DNA from: an uncultured Verrucomicrobiales bacterium
Lineage (GTDB): Bacteria; Verrucomicrobiota; Verrucomicrobiia; Verrucomicrobiales; Akkermansiaceae
NCBI GenBank assembly: GCA_937916135.1
Contig: CALFTQ010000061.1
Span: 1 to 15,621, forward strand
Direction: 5' to 3'
DNA length: 15,621 nucleotides
Below the pieces are notes generated by a model that did not search any database, was not told where the DNA came from, and worked only from the letters and a program-made list of their open reading frames with translations. Positions 5,626 to 13,248 of this stretch are shown here, one piece after another. The position numbers and the translations under genes were made by a program. Every line of letters begins with the position of its first letter. The first letter of the stretch is position 1.

Positions 5626-7386
5626 TTACTGGTTGTTGAGCTTGATGTGTTCGGAGAACTTGACGTTGTAACGCACGTAGGCATCGTGCAGCCAGTCGAG
5701 CAGCACATTGCCGCGCAGGCGGGCATTCATGGAGGGTATGTGCATGAAGGCTTTCATGGCGGTGTACTGCTGGCCGGTTTCCACGGTGCGGCCGGTCACG
5801 CCGGTGATGCGGGTGCCGCCGTTCAGGGTGACCATGGGGGCCAGCTTGCCGGTCGGCACGCTGATAAGAGCCTGAACTTCAAGGCCCATGGGCAGGCCCT
5901 TGTGCGTGATTCCCAGACCGACGGGGCCGAAATCTTCCACGATGGCACCGGCCTCTGCCGCCTTGGCAAAGGCAGCGTCAATGCCGCCTTCGTTGCAGGC
6001 GGTGGTCATGGTCTCATAGAGCTTGGCAGAGGCATCGGCCAGGGCGTTGTTCACGCGTTCGGCCTGTAAATCTGCTGCTGCGGCTTCGCGTGCCTGTTCA
6101 TAGGGCAGCACGCTGGGCTCCTCGATGGCTTCTACGCGCAGGAAGGCAATCTTGCCATCGCGGGTGGGGAAGTAACCGCGCACCTGGCGGATGGTGGCCA
6201 GCTCGTCCTCCGTGCCGGCGGCCCTGGCGGCCTCGAACTCAGCCACGGTGGGGGCTGTTTCCACCTCCTTGAAGGCGATATCGGCCAGGGTGGTGGTGTT
6301 GCCGTTGTGCTCCACCTGGGTGCGCATGGCCTCAGGTGCATCAGCCAGGGTGCAGAGCTCGAAGGTGGTGCGGCTTCTGCCTTCGGCGTTCAGGTAGGTG
6401 AACGGTTCGTTTTCAGGGTTCTCTGCAGCGGCGGCAAGCTTGGCATCGAAGCCCTTGCCATTGGCCTGGGAGAGATCCTGCATCAGCACATCGGCCGTGG
6501 CCATGAGGCTGTCCAGATTGGAGCCCTCGCCGGGGGCCATGGTGTAAATGGAGACGATTCGGCGCTCAGTGCTCTTGTAATTGTCCTTGTGCTGCTCCCA
6601 ATAGGCCTTGATTTCTTCTTCCGTAGCAGCGGCGGGGGCGGGCAGGGTGTCCTTGGCCAGCCAGGCGGTCTTGCCGCGCATCTGCTGGTGCATCACGTCC
6701 ACCAGGTCACTGGTGCTCTTGCTCTGCAGCTGCAGGCCATCCGTCATCAGGTTGCCCACGGCCTCCCACACCATCATGTCGGCAATCACGCTGCGGAAAG
6801 CTTTCTCCTGCTGGTGGTTGGCCGCGCCGTTGCGGAAACCGGTGAGCCGCTGGTAGAGCTCCTGGTCAAAGCTGCCATCGGCCTTCTTGAACACGGGCAT
6901 AGCCTGCAGATAGGCGTCAATCTGCTCCTTGGAGGGGGAAATGCCCAGCTCCTCTGCCTGCGCCTGGATGACCGCGCGGTTCACGGCTGTGTTCACCGCG
7001 CCGTCATCGGCAAAGCCATAGCTCCAGCTCTGGTACATGTTACCCAGGAACTGGATGAACTGGTCATACTCCGGGTGCTGGGAGGTCCAGGCCTGCAGGG
7101 CTGCCATTTCGGCATCATCCAGCTCCTCGTTTTCGTTCTTATCGAACATGTTGCGCAGCTTGCTGCTGGTGTTGTTGTGCAGTGTCTGCACATAGTGCTG
7201 ACCATTTTCACCCAGACCGGCGGTCTCCGGGTAGGAGTACCCCGTGCCGTTTACCTGAATATAATAGTCCTTGACGAACATGCTGCCGCGGTCACCGTAG
7301 TCCATCATCAGCAGACCAAGACCTACGCCGGCCACCACGATGAGTACGAGAAGCGAGTTTTTACGGATGAATTCGAGTGCGCTCAT
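5626..7386 (-). CDS. Membrane-anchored PpiD/SurA-like periplasmic folding factor
   Basis: A short cytoplasmic N-terminus and one transmembrane segment (about residues 11-28) are followed by a periplasmic body, the topology of PpiD. Residues about 130-215 resemble the SurA/PpiD N-terminal chaperone domain (AVIQAQAEELGISPSKEQIDAYL). EEEIKAYWEQHKDNYKSTERRIVSIY (257-281) is the usual linker into the parvulin region. No clear catalytic parvulin core is visible after it, so the protein may be a holdase without isomerase activity. An EF-hand-like loop occupies residues 82-93. The length of 586 residues is close to E. coli PpiD (623). It would act on proteins leaving the Sec channel. It lies 98 nt downstream of the sigma gene but has its own promoter candidate and a terminator between. 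The family call is good; the gene name is withheld because the parvulin domain is uncertain. Confidence 0.8.
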   Translation of the reverse strand: MSALEFIRKNSLLVLIVVAGVGLGLLMMDYGDRGSMFVKDYYIQVNGTGYSYPETAGLGENGQHYVQTLHNNTSSKLRNMFDKNENEELDDAEMAALQAWTSQHPEYDQFIQFLGNMYQSWSYGFADDGAVNTAVNRAVIQAQAEELGISPSKEQIDAYLQAMPVFKKADGSFDQELYQRLTGFRNGAANHQQEKAFRSVIADMMVWEAVGNLMTDGLQLQSKSTSDLVDVMHQQMRGKTAWLAKDTLPAPAAATEEEIKAYWEQHKDNYKSTERRIVSIYTMAPGEGSNLDSLMATADVLMQDLSQANGKGFDAKLAAAAENPENEPFTYLNAEGRSRTTFELCTLADAPEAMRTQVEHNGNTTTLADIAFKEVETAPTVAEFEAARAAGTEDELATIRQVRGYFPTRDGKIAFLRVEAIEEPSVLPYEQAREAAAADLQAERVNNALADASAKLYETMTTACNEGGIDAAFAKAAEAGAIVEDFGPVGLGITHKGLPMGLEVQALISVPTGKLAPMVTLNGGTRITGVTGRTVETGQQYTAMKAFMHIPSMNARLRGNVLLDWLHDAYVRYNVKFSEHIKLNNQ

Positions 7387-7409
7387 GATGAAAATGTGCT
7401 AATGCGGCT

Positions 7410-7437
7410 ATTCTACGCTTTTCCCCCGTCGTTGCAA
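7410..7437 (-). promoter_or_regulatory. Candidate promoter of the PpiD-like gene and POT gene
   Basis: On the minus strand TTGCAA (7437-7432), preceded by GC, is 16 nt from TAGAAT (7415-7410), which matches the -10 consensus at 5 of 6. The start codon follows 23 nt after the -10. No SD is seen in the short leader. Confidence 0.5.
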
Positions 7438-7442
7438 GCCAG

Positions 7443-7476
7443 AAAACCCCTCCGCTGTGTCATTATGGCGGCGGGG
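7443..7476 (-). terminator. Probable terminator after the sigma factor gene
   Basis: Read on the minus strand, CCCCGCCGC (7476-7468) pairs with GCGGAGGGG (7455-7447) with one mismatch, followed by TTTT (7446-7443). The T-tract is short. It lies just after the sigma stop codon and ahead of the PpiD promoter candidate, making the two genes likely separate units. Confidence 0.6.
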
Positions 7477-7484
7477 CAGGCGGA

Positions 7485-8153
7485 TTACTTCTCCTGCTCG
7501 CGGATGTAGGCAATCTCTTTTTTGAGAATGGAGCCCACGCGGTGCTTGGCCAGATACACCTGGGCCATGCTCACCCCCAGCCGGCGGCGCACGTCCGTGG
7601 CGCTCATGCCTTGCAGCACGTTATAATCAAAAATCTGGAACTGGCGGGGAGATACGCGCATCTTCACGCGCTCCAGCGCGGCTTTCATCACATTCTGCTG
7701 CCATTCCCGCTCCCATATTTCCGTGAAATTATTGCCGGAGGTGTCCGGCACGTTCTCCACCGGTTCGCGGGCAGGCGTGGCGTCCCCCGTGCTCGTGGCG
7801 GGCTGGGGGGCCTTGCCTCTCATGCGGAACTGGTCGTTGATGCGCCAGCGCGTCACATTCCAGAGCCACATTTTGAACGAACCCCGCTCCGGGTCGTAGG
7901 CATTTTTGAGACTCTGCTTGGCAATGGTCAGCACCGTTTCCTGCACCACATCCCAGGCTTCGTCCTCCCGGAGCCCGGCCTTGATAGCCACGGAGTAGAT
8001 GAGGCGCCAGTAGGTGCGGTAGAATTCATCCCAGCTCCGTTGGTCTTTCCAATCGCCCAGGCGCATGATGAGACTGCGGCGCGTGCGGGCCGCAAGCTTT
8101 TCTAGCTCGGCATCTGCGGGGCTGGTAATGGAATCTTCCGGTTGCACTCGCAT
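7485..8153 (-). CDS. ECF-type RNA polymerase sigma factor
   Basis: The protein directs RNA polymerase to a set of promoters. Region 2 lies at about residues 36-110: WDEFYRTYWRLIYSVAIKAGLREDEAWDVVQETVLTIAK, then FKMWLWNVTRWRINDQFR, the region 2.2-2.4 pattern. Region 4 lies at about 165-212: SPRQFQIFDYNVLQGMSATDVRRRLGVSMAQVYLAKHRV, a helix-turn-helix for -35 recognition. A Pro/Thr/Asp linker (about 114-142) joins them and region 3 is absent, as in ECF factors. The 222 residues are slightly long for the group because of this linker. No anti-sigma gene is adjacent; the downstream neighbour encodes a periplasmic folding factor, which could belong to its regulon. The ABC operon is divergent across 166 nt. 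The start at 8153 gives MRVQPED with no SD. Confidence 0.9.
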   Translation of the reverse strand: MRVQPEDSITSPADAELEKLAARTRRSLIMRLGDWKDQRSWDEFYRTYWRLIYSVAIKAGLREDEAWDVVQETVLTIAKQSLKNAYDPERGSFKMWLWNVTRWRINDQFRMRGKAPQPATSTGDATPAREPVENVPDTSGNNFTEIWEREWQQNVMKAALERVKMRVSPRQFQIFDYNVLQGMSATDVRRRLGVSMAQVYLAKHRVGSILKKEIAYIREQEK

Positions 8154-8269
8154 GCCATGTTATCAGAAAAAAACAAGAACGCAAGTCAGAAGTTATCGGA
8201 AAGGCAGGGAATCGTTTGTTCTCGCATATTTGAATGCCGTGAAAATTATGACTGCGAAGCTTTGCATGC

Positions 8270-8298
8270 TTGCAAGGCGCATGTCGATGTGATAGAGT
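8270..8298 (+). promoter_or_regulatory. Candidate promoter of the ABC transporter operon
   Basis: TTGCAA (8270-8275), preceded by GC, is 17 nt from TAGAGT (8293-8298). The start site would be near 8305, leaving about 15 nt of leader before the ATG at 8320. AGGAG at 8299-8303 is 16 nt from the ATG and probably upstream of the transcript start, so it is unlikely to act as an SD. The rest of the 166-nt divergent gap is AT-rich with no other feature recognised. Confidence 0.5.
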
Positions 8299-8319
8299 AG
8301 GAGTGTTACCTTACTAACC

Positions 8320-10050
8320 ATGCTGGAAGCCCGCAATATCTGTTTGGAAGTCGACAATGAAGGGGAGAGCCTGTTCTTGCTCAGTGATGTTAATTTCTGC
8401 ATTCCCCGCGGACATTTTACGGCCATAGTGGGGCCTTCCGGTTGTGGTAAGACAACGCTGCTGAAAGCCATAGCAGGCATCAAGGAGTCTACTTCAGGCA
8501 GTTTTTTCTGGGAGGGTCGCGACCTGGCTGAAGATTCAGATTTTGAGCCGTACGAAATCGGCTATGTGCCGCAATTCAGCATAGCGTATGAGGAACTGAC
8601 GGTTGATGAGAATGTGGAAAGCTCGGCCCGGCTCCGTGTGGACGCCGGTGATGAAGAACTTGACGAAATCATCGACAGCGTATTGGAAGAAACCGGGCTG
8701 AGCGAAATTGCAGACCGCCCGGTGAAATTGCTTTCCGGTGGTCAGAAAAGGCGCCTGGCACTCGCAATGGAACTGGTGAGCAGTCCCCGCATTCTGCTGT
8801 GTGATGAAGTGACAAGCGGCCTTGATCCCCGCTCTGAGCGAGAGATTGTGGAACTGCTGCACCAGCTGAGCCTGAAGGATGGAAGAATTGTCATATCTGT
8901 GACTCACAGCCTGGCGCAGATGGAGCTGTATGACAGCGTTATAGTGATGGTGGGCGGGAATCTGGCCTATCACGGCTCCCCAGAGCTCATGGTTCATTAT
9001 TTTGGCGAAACAAACTTTGAGGAGGTATACCCCAAACTGGCTATGCGGGAACCGGATGCCTGGCGCCAGAGCTGGCTGAAGCACCGGCTGGACTATTACC
9101 AGCGACTGGAAAAGAAGCACGTGCAGAAATTTTCTGCGGCGGGCTTGCAGCCGCCTGCAGCAGTTTCCGGTAAGACTGATGAAGATGAAGTGCCGCAGCC
9201 TTCATTCATGACTCAGTTCTGCACTCTTCTCAAGAGAAGGTTTACGATTCTCTTCCGCGACCGTACGCAACTGATGCTGCAAGTGGCCATGATTGTGATT
9301 TTCCCGATTCTGGTGGCTCTGTTTTCCAGCAAGGGGCAGGAGCAGTTGCTGCAGCTCACGGATACCATGGGCTCTGATCTGGCGGCAGAGGTGCAGGCCC
9401 AGCAAGCCCAGGCTGAGGTGCGGGCCAGAGTGGGGTCTGCGGTTTCCGGCATCATTATGTTCCAGGTTATTCTGCTGGGGCTCATGGGGTCCAATAATTC
9501 CTCCCGTGAAATTGCAGGCGAGCGGCTCATCATGGAGAAGGAGAAATTTGCCGGCACCGGGGTAGGGGCTTATCTTGCGTCCAAACTGGTGTTCCTGAGT
9601 GTGCTGGTTCTCATTCAGAGTTTGTGGATGTTTGCTTTTGTGCAGTATTGCTGGCCGCTGCGGGGGGATGTGGTGAATCATTTTATCTTTCTGCTGCTGG
9701 CTAATGCTGCTATGACCACCATGTGTCTGGGCATTTCCGCAAACTGCAAAACACCGGATCAGGCTTCGCTGCTGAGCATCTATCTGGTGGGTTTCCAGCT
9801 GCCTCTTTCCGGTGCGGTGCTGGCACTGCCGGAGTTTGTGGAGCGCTTTACTCAGCCGTTCATTTCTGCCTACTGGGCCTGGAGCGGCAGTGTGAATGGC
9901 GGCCTGGAATCCGAGGTGCTTAAGGCGGTGAACACTATTGTGCAGACATCGTTTGCGGATCGCATCCCGTGCCTGCTGGTGCTGGTTTTGCATGTGCTGG
10001 TGGGTATAGCTCTCACCTATGTCGGGGTGCGCCGCACCCGCTGGGAATAA
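8320..10050 (+). CDS. ABCG-like half transporter (ATPase fused to ABC-2 permease)
   Basis: The N-terminal ATPase (1-225) is complete: Walker A GPSGCGKTT (38-46), Q-loop Gln85, signature LSGGQ (138-142), Walker B ILLCDE (158-163) with catalytic Glu163, D-loop SGLD, and switch His196. The permease follows (about 285-576) with roughly six membrane segments near 305-325, 368-385, 412-432, 443-465, 475-495 and 550-568, the ABC-2 type. ATPase before permease in one chain is the ABCG order, so it should work as a dimer, probably as an exporter. A soluble stretch after the first membrane segment (about 326-367) contains a Gln/Ala/Glu-rich helix (VQAQQAQAEVRARVGS). The substrate is unknown. It opens a four-gene operon; the next gene starts 24 nt later. 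Confidence 0.93.
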   Translation: MLEARNICLEVDNEGESLFLLSDVNFCIPRGHFTAIVGPSGCGKTTLLKAIAGIKESTSGSFFWEGRDLAEDSDFEPYEIGYVPQFSIAYEELTVDENVESSARLRVDAGDEELDEIIDSVLEETGLSEIADRPVKLLSGGQKRRLALAMELVSSPRILLCDEVTSGLDPRSEREIVELLHQLSLKDGRIVISVTHSLAQMELYDSVIVMVGGNLAYHGSPELMVHYFGETNFEEVYPKLAMREPDAWRQSWLKHRLDYYQRLEKKHVQKFSAAGLQPPAAVSGKTDEDEVPQPSFMTQFCTLLKRRFTILFRDRTQLMLQVAMIVIFPILVALFSSKGQEQLLQLTDTMGSDLAAEVQAQQAQAEVRARVGSAVSGIIMFQVILLGLMGSNNSSREIAGERLIMEKEKFAGTGVGAYLASKLVFLSVLVLIQSLWMFAFVQYCWPLRGDVVNHFIFLLLANAAMTTMCLGISANCKTPDQASLLSIYLVGFQLPLSGAVLALPEFVERFTQPFISAYWAWSGSVNGGLESEVLKAVNTIVQTSFADRIPCLLVLVLHVLVGIALTYVGVRRTRWE

Positions 10051-10074
10051 CCATATTTTACATAACTGAATCGT

Positions 10075-10515
10075 ATGGCAAGAAAACGACGCTCTTCCAG
10101 GAATAAGAAAACGCAGTTGCCGCTGATACTGGGCGGTGGTGGGGGTGTGCTGCTGCTGGCTGTTGTGGCCGCACTGGTGATGAAACCTTCCGAGTCTCGC
10201 GAGGATTCACCAGACTCCCGTTTCAGCGTGGCTGATTATCGGCATGATGCTTCCCGGCTTACTGGTAATCACTACTGCTTTAAAGCACGTGTGGAGAATA
10301 TCGAATCAGTAGGAAATGACCGCCTTGTAGCTGTATCTTTGCCCGGAAATCCGCAGGAAAGACTGCCCCTGCTGGTGCGCAGCGAGGCGACTGGCCGGGT
10401 CAACTTGACGCGAGGAGACACCTTTTCGTTTTACGTGGTGTGTTGCAATGGCAAGGGTGAGCAAGGGCAGGACGTGAAAGGGGTGATGGTAGTGGAAAAA
10501 GTAGAAACGGAGTAA
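10075..10515 (+). CDS. Small membrane-anchored protein of unknown function
   Basis: A strongly basic N-terminus (MARKRRSSRNKK) precedes one hydrophobic segment (about 16-36, starting with a Gly run), then an extracytoplasmic domain of about 105 residues. That domain is mostly strand-like (YCFKARVENIESVG, RLVAVSL, PLLVRSEATGRVNLTRGDTFSFYVVC, KGVMVVEKVE), which would suit a small beta barrel such as an OB fold, but this is a visual impression. The family is not recognised. The gene lies 24 nt after the ABC gene and 3 nt before the next, so it is surely part of the operon and may be an accessory of the transporter. The start is the only sensible ATG, and no SD is seen. Confidence 0.75.
   Translation: MARKRRSSRNKKTQLPLILGGGGGVLLLAVVAALVMKPSESREDSPDSRFSVADYRHDASRLTGNHYCFKARVENIESVGNDRLVAVSLPGNPQERLPLLVRSEATGRVNLTRGDTFSFYVVCCNGKGEQGQDVKGVMVVEKVETE
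10509..10512 (+). promoter_or_regulatory. Shine-Dalgarno site of the secreted helical protein gene
   Basis: GGAG lies 6 nt before ATG 10519 and just inside the end of the preceding gene. It is one of only two well-placed SD sequences noticed in the window and supports this start. Confidence 0.6.
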
Positions 10516-10518
10516 AAA

Positions 10519-12372
10519 ATGAACACTGAATACATCAAGATCTTACCGTTGATTTGCTGGGCCCTCTGTGCTCAGCCACTCTCTGCCCAGCAGAGCCCGG
10601 CGCCGCAGCCAGCGCCTCAGACCGCGGTTGCGCCTCAGATCGGTCAATCACATGTGGATCCGAACAGTGGAGAAACTCCGAATCCTCAGATCCTGGGCAT
10701 GGAGATCCCTCTGCTAGATCCTGCCAGTGATACGGTGAGCTACAATGGCGCCAAGTTTGATGTGGGGAACAATGCCCTGGTGCGTGCCCGATTTGAGAAA
10801 TATCTTCAGCAGAACCCGGACGACAGCACCGAGGCTAAGCGATACAGGAAAAAGTTACGCTCCATTCTCAAACTTACTCAGAAGTCTGCGCGCAGCCGCC
10901 GTGAGGTAGGCAGCGAGGTTCTGGTCAAGATTGCGCAGGGGCTGTACGAGATGAATGAATACGAAGGAGATGGGGGAATCTCCGGCACTCTGGCCAGCAC
11001 CATGGCCAGCGCTCTCGCGGTGCAATATGCGAACCGTTCGCGCGACCGTAAGAACAAGAACCTTGAGCAGGAAATAGATAAGCTCGTTGATAAAACAAAC
11101 TCATTGACGAATTCGGGGCGGCAATCCGGCTCCAACACGTTTATAATAGGCCATAATACGGATAAGATAGCTTCCATGAAAGCCTCCAGCCTTAAAAACG
11201 AGGCAGAGAGTGTGGCCGCTATGGAGTTGTCCAAAATCAATTTCCAGAGTACAATCGTTTCGATGCTTCTGCAGCGGCGTTATGACCATGCTCTGATTGG
11301 GGCGCATGTTTATCGTCATATTTTCCGGGACGGGGACACGACGCTGAAACTGGATCGTGAATCTCAGGCAGCGCGCCTGTTTGAGGGCGGGGTGGGGCTG
11401 CCGCCCACCGTGAACACGATGTCCACAATCGCCTCCAACATGCGTTATGAAATAGATCTGAATATGGAGGCGGTGGCTAATATGCTGGCGCAGAATAAAT
11501 TGTCGGATGCCACCCAGAGCCTTATTCAGGCCGTGGCGGTTGGTGAATATATGCAGAGCGTGGCTACGTTCCCCGTGGAGGGGCGCCGCCGCATTGCTGA
11601 GTTCTGGTCCTTGCGGCGCAAGGCTCTCACCACGCTGAATGCCCGGGACTATGGAGCCCTGGAGGAAATTGCTTCGAAAATGAAGGCGCTGGATCCGGAT
11701 TTCGATGACTCCATGCTCACCAGTTATTGCGCAGGGCGCAAGGCCCAGAGTGATCTGCATCTGCGCAATGCCGCCAAGGCCCTTAAGGCGGGGGATGATG
11801 AGACTTTCAATGAAGAAATCGTGAAGGCCGGCACCATCTGGCCCAAAAATCCAAATCTGGAGAAAGGCCGGCAGCAGCTGGAGAAACTGGATAATCAGGA
11901 TCCGGTGCGCGATGAGTTCCGCACCCTTATGGGCCGCAAGGAGTACCGCACCATTTTCAACGACCAGGAGAGGTTTGAGGTCGTGGCCGTTGACCCGGAG
12001 CTCAAGCAGCAGTATAAGGAGGTCATGACTCTCATCAGTACGATTGATGGTATGCTGACCCAGTTGGAGGTGGCAGCAAAACAGGATGCGGTCATGGGGC
12101 CGTGCATGGCCTACGAGATGCTGCTGGAGTACGGAGAAAAGGATGCTCGCTATAAAGAGGATTCCCGTTACCGCGATGCGCTGCACCGGTTTGCCCTGGG
12201 GGCTCATGATTTCACCCAGGCATTGGAAAAGGCCAGAACTTGTGAGGAACGTTGCGAATATGGTTCTGCTCTGGCTAATTACTATCGGGCCCAGTGTCTG
12301 TACCCTCGCTCTACGATGGCTGGCGAGGGTGCCCGCCGAGTGACGCAAATCATTCTTAAGGCCAAGTTCTGA
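10519..12372 (+). CDS. Secreted large helical protein, TPR-like, unknown function
   Basis: This 617-residue protein begins with a signal peptide (about 1-23, cleavage likely after LSA) followed by a Pro/Gln-rich linker (24-45). The rest looks almost wholly helical: a segment with KRYRKKLRSILKLTQKSARSRREV (107-130), a charged coiled stretch (172-195), and a C-terminal half with repeated helix pairs such as ALHRFALGAHDFTQALEKARTCEERCEYGSALANYYRAQCLYP, the look of TPR or related solenoid repeats. It should sit in the periplasm or outer envelope. There is no lipobox. The family is not recognised. It follows the anchored protein by 3 nt, and its TGA overlaps the ATG of gluQ by one base, so translation may be coupled. 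A scaffold or substrate-handling role with the ABC exporter is inference from position alone. Confidence 0.8.
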   Translation: MNTEYIKILPLICWALCAQPLSAQQSPAPQPAPQTAVAPQIGQSHVDPNSGETPNPQILGMEIPLLDPASDTVSYNGAKFDVGNNALVRARFEKYLQQNPDDSTEAKRYRKKLRSILKLTQKSARSRREVGSEVLVKIAQGLYEMNEYEGDGGISGTLASTMASALAVQYANRSRDRKNKNLEQEIDKLVDKTNSLTNSGRQSGSNTFIIGHNTDKIASMKASSLKNEAESVAAMELSKINFQSTIVSMLLQRRYDHALIGAHVYRHIFRDGDTTLKLDRESQAARLFEGGVGLPPTVNTMSTIASNMRYEIDLNMEAVANMLAQNKLSDATQSLIQAVAVGEYMQSVATFPVEGRRRIAEFWSLRRKALTTLNARDYGALEEIASKMKALDPDFDDSMLTSYCAGRKAQSDLHLRNAAKALKAGDDETFNEEIVKAGTIWPKNPNLEKGRQQLEKLDNQDPVRDEFRTLMGRKEYRTIFNDQERFEVVAVDPELKQQYKEVMTLISTIDGMLTQLEVAAKQDAVMGPCMAYEMLLEYGEKDARYKEDSRYRDALHRFALGAHDFTQALEKARTCEERCEYGSALANYYRAQCLYPRSTMAGEGARRVTQIILKAKF

Positions 12373-13238
12373 TGCCTGTTGTAACCCGCTTTGCGCCCAG
12401 TCCCAGTGGCCCCCTGCATGTGGGCCACCTGCTGGCGGCCCTGCAGGCTCGCAGGCTTGCAGATGCGCACGGCGGCCGGTGCCTTCTGCGCGTGGAGGAT
12501 ATTGATTCGCGCGCACAGCATGCGGAGTATCTGGCCCTCATGCATGAGGACCTGGCGTGGCTGGGGCTCCGCTTCGATGGCGAGGTGATGGTGCAGACCC
12601 GGCGCTTCGAGGTGTACCGCGCCGTGCTGGAGCAGCTGCGGCTGCAGGGGCTCCTCTATCCCTGTTTCTGCACCCGCACCGAAATCAAGGCCCAGGTGGC
12701 GGAGATGGGCCGGGCACCTCATGCCACGCTGGGGTATCTGTATCCCGGAACCTGTCGGCATCTGCCGCCGGAGGTGGTGGAGGAAAAGCTGGCTGCCGGG
12801 GTGCCACACACCTGGCGCCTGGATATGCAGCGGGTTCAGGATGCCATCGGGTGTCCCACCTGGCATGATATGCGCCGGGGAACTCAGCGGTGCGAGCCCA
12901 CGGCGTATGGTGATGTGGTGCTGGCCCGCAAGGATTTTCCGGCCAGTTATCACCTGGCCGTGGTGGTGGATGATGCCGCGCAGGGGGTGACCCACGTGAC
13001 CCGGGGCGCAGATTTATTTGAGGCCACCCACATTCACCGCGCCTTGCAAGGGGTGCTGGGACTGCCGGTGCCGCTGTACTGCCACCATGCGTTGCTGCGT
13101 GATAACGCCGGCAAGCGCCTGGCCAAGCGGGATGGCGCCCGCTCCATAGCATCCCTGCGAGAATCAGGCCTCACCCCTCAGCAGGTGCTGGAATCTCTGC
13201 AGACTGCGCTCCGGCGCGGTGGAATCTGGGCGGTGTAG
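12372..13238 (+). CDS. gluQ: Glutamyl-Q tRNA(Asp) synthetase (GluQ-RS)
   Basis: The enzyme activates glutamate and attaches it to queuosine at the wobble position of tRNA-Asp. It is a paralogue of the catalytic half of GluRS. Visible features are RFAPSPSGPLHVGHL with the HIGH-type motif (16-19), LRVEDID, and the zinc site as Cys98, Cys100, Tyr124 and Cys128 (the CxC..YxxxC set of characterised GluQ-RS). YHLAVVVDDAAQGVTHVTRGADL and the KMSKS counterpart KRLAKR (248-253) follow. The 288 residues fit GluQ-RS and lack the anticodon-binding domain of GluRS. Its ATG overlaps the upstream TGA as TGATG, so it is the last gene of the ABC operon, an odd home for a tRNA-modification gene. The reaction implies that the organism makes or salvages queuosine. 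Confidence 0.93.
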   Translation: MPVVTRFAPSPSGPLHVGHLLAALQARRLADAHGGRCLLRVEDIDSRAQHAEYLALMHEDLAWLGLRFDGEVMVQTRRFEVYRAVLEQLRLQGLLYPCFCTRTEIKAQVAEMGRAPHATLGYLYPGTCRHLPPEVVEEKLAAGVPHTWRLDMQRVQDAIGCPTWHDMRRGTQRCEPTAYGDVVLARKDFPASYHLAVVVDDAAQGVTHVTRGADLFEATHIHRALQGVLGLPVPLYCHHALLRDNAGKRLAKRDGARSIASLRESGLTPQQVLESLQTALRRGGIWAV

Positions 13239-13248
13239 GCGGCAGGGC

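Noticed and set aside
6307..7509. 400-codon open frame on the plus strand opposite the PpiD-like gene
   Set aside because: It is fully antisense to a gene with clear topology and family motifs, and its own composition is shadow-like.
8154..8269. Promoter for the sigma factor gene on the minus strand
   Set aside because: Only weak boxes with poor spacing were seen before 8153 (a TTGCGT 13 nt from TGATAA), so no feature is claimed.
11101..12516. 471-codon open frame on the minus strand across the secreted protein and gluQ
   Set aside because: It overlaps two well-supported genes, shows no domain pattern and is explained by GC-rich antisense bias.
12372..13238. gluQ as a truncated glutamyl-tRNA synthetase
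   Set aside because: The length, the CxC..YxxxC zinc site and the natural end match GluQ-RS, so it is not a broken gltX.
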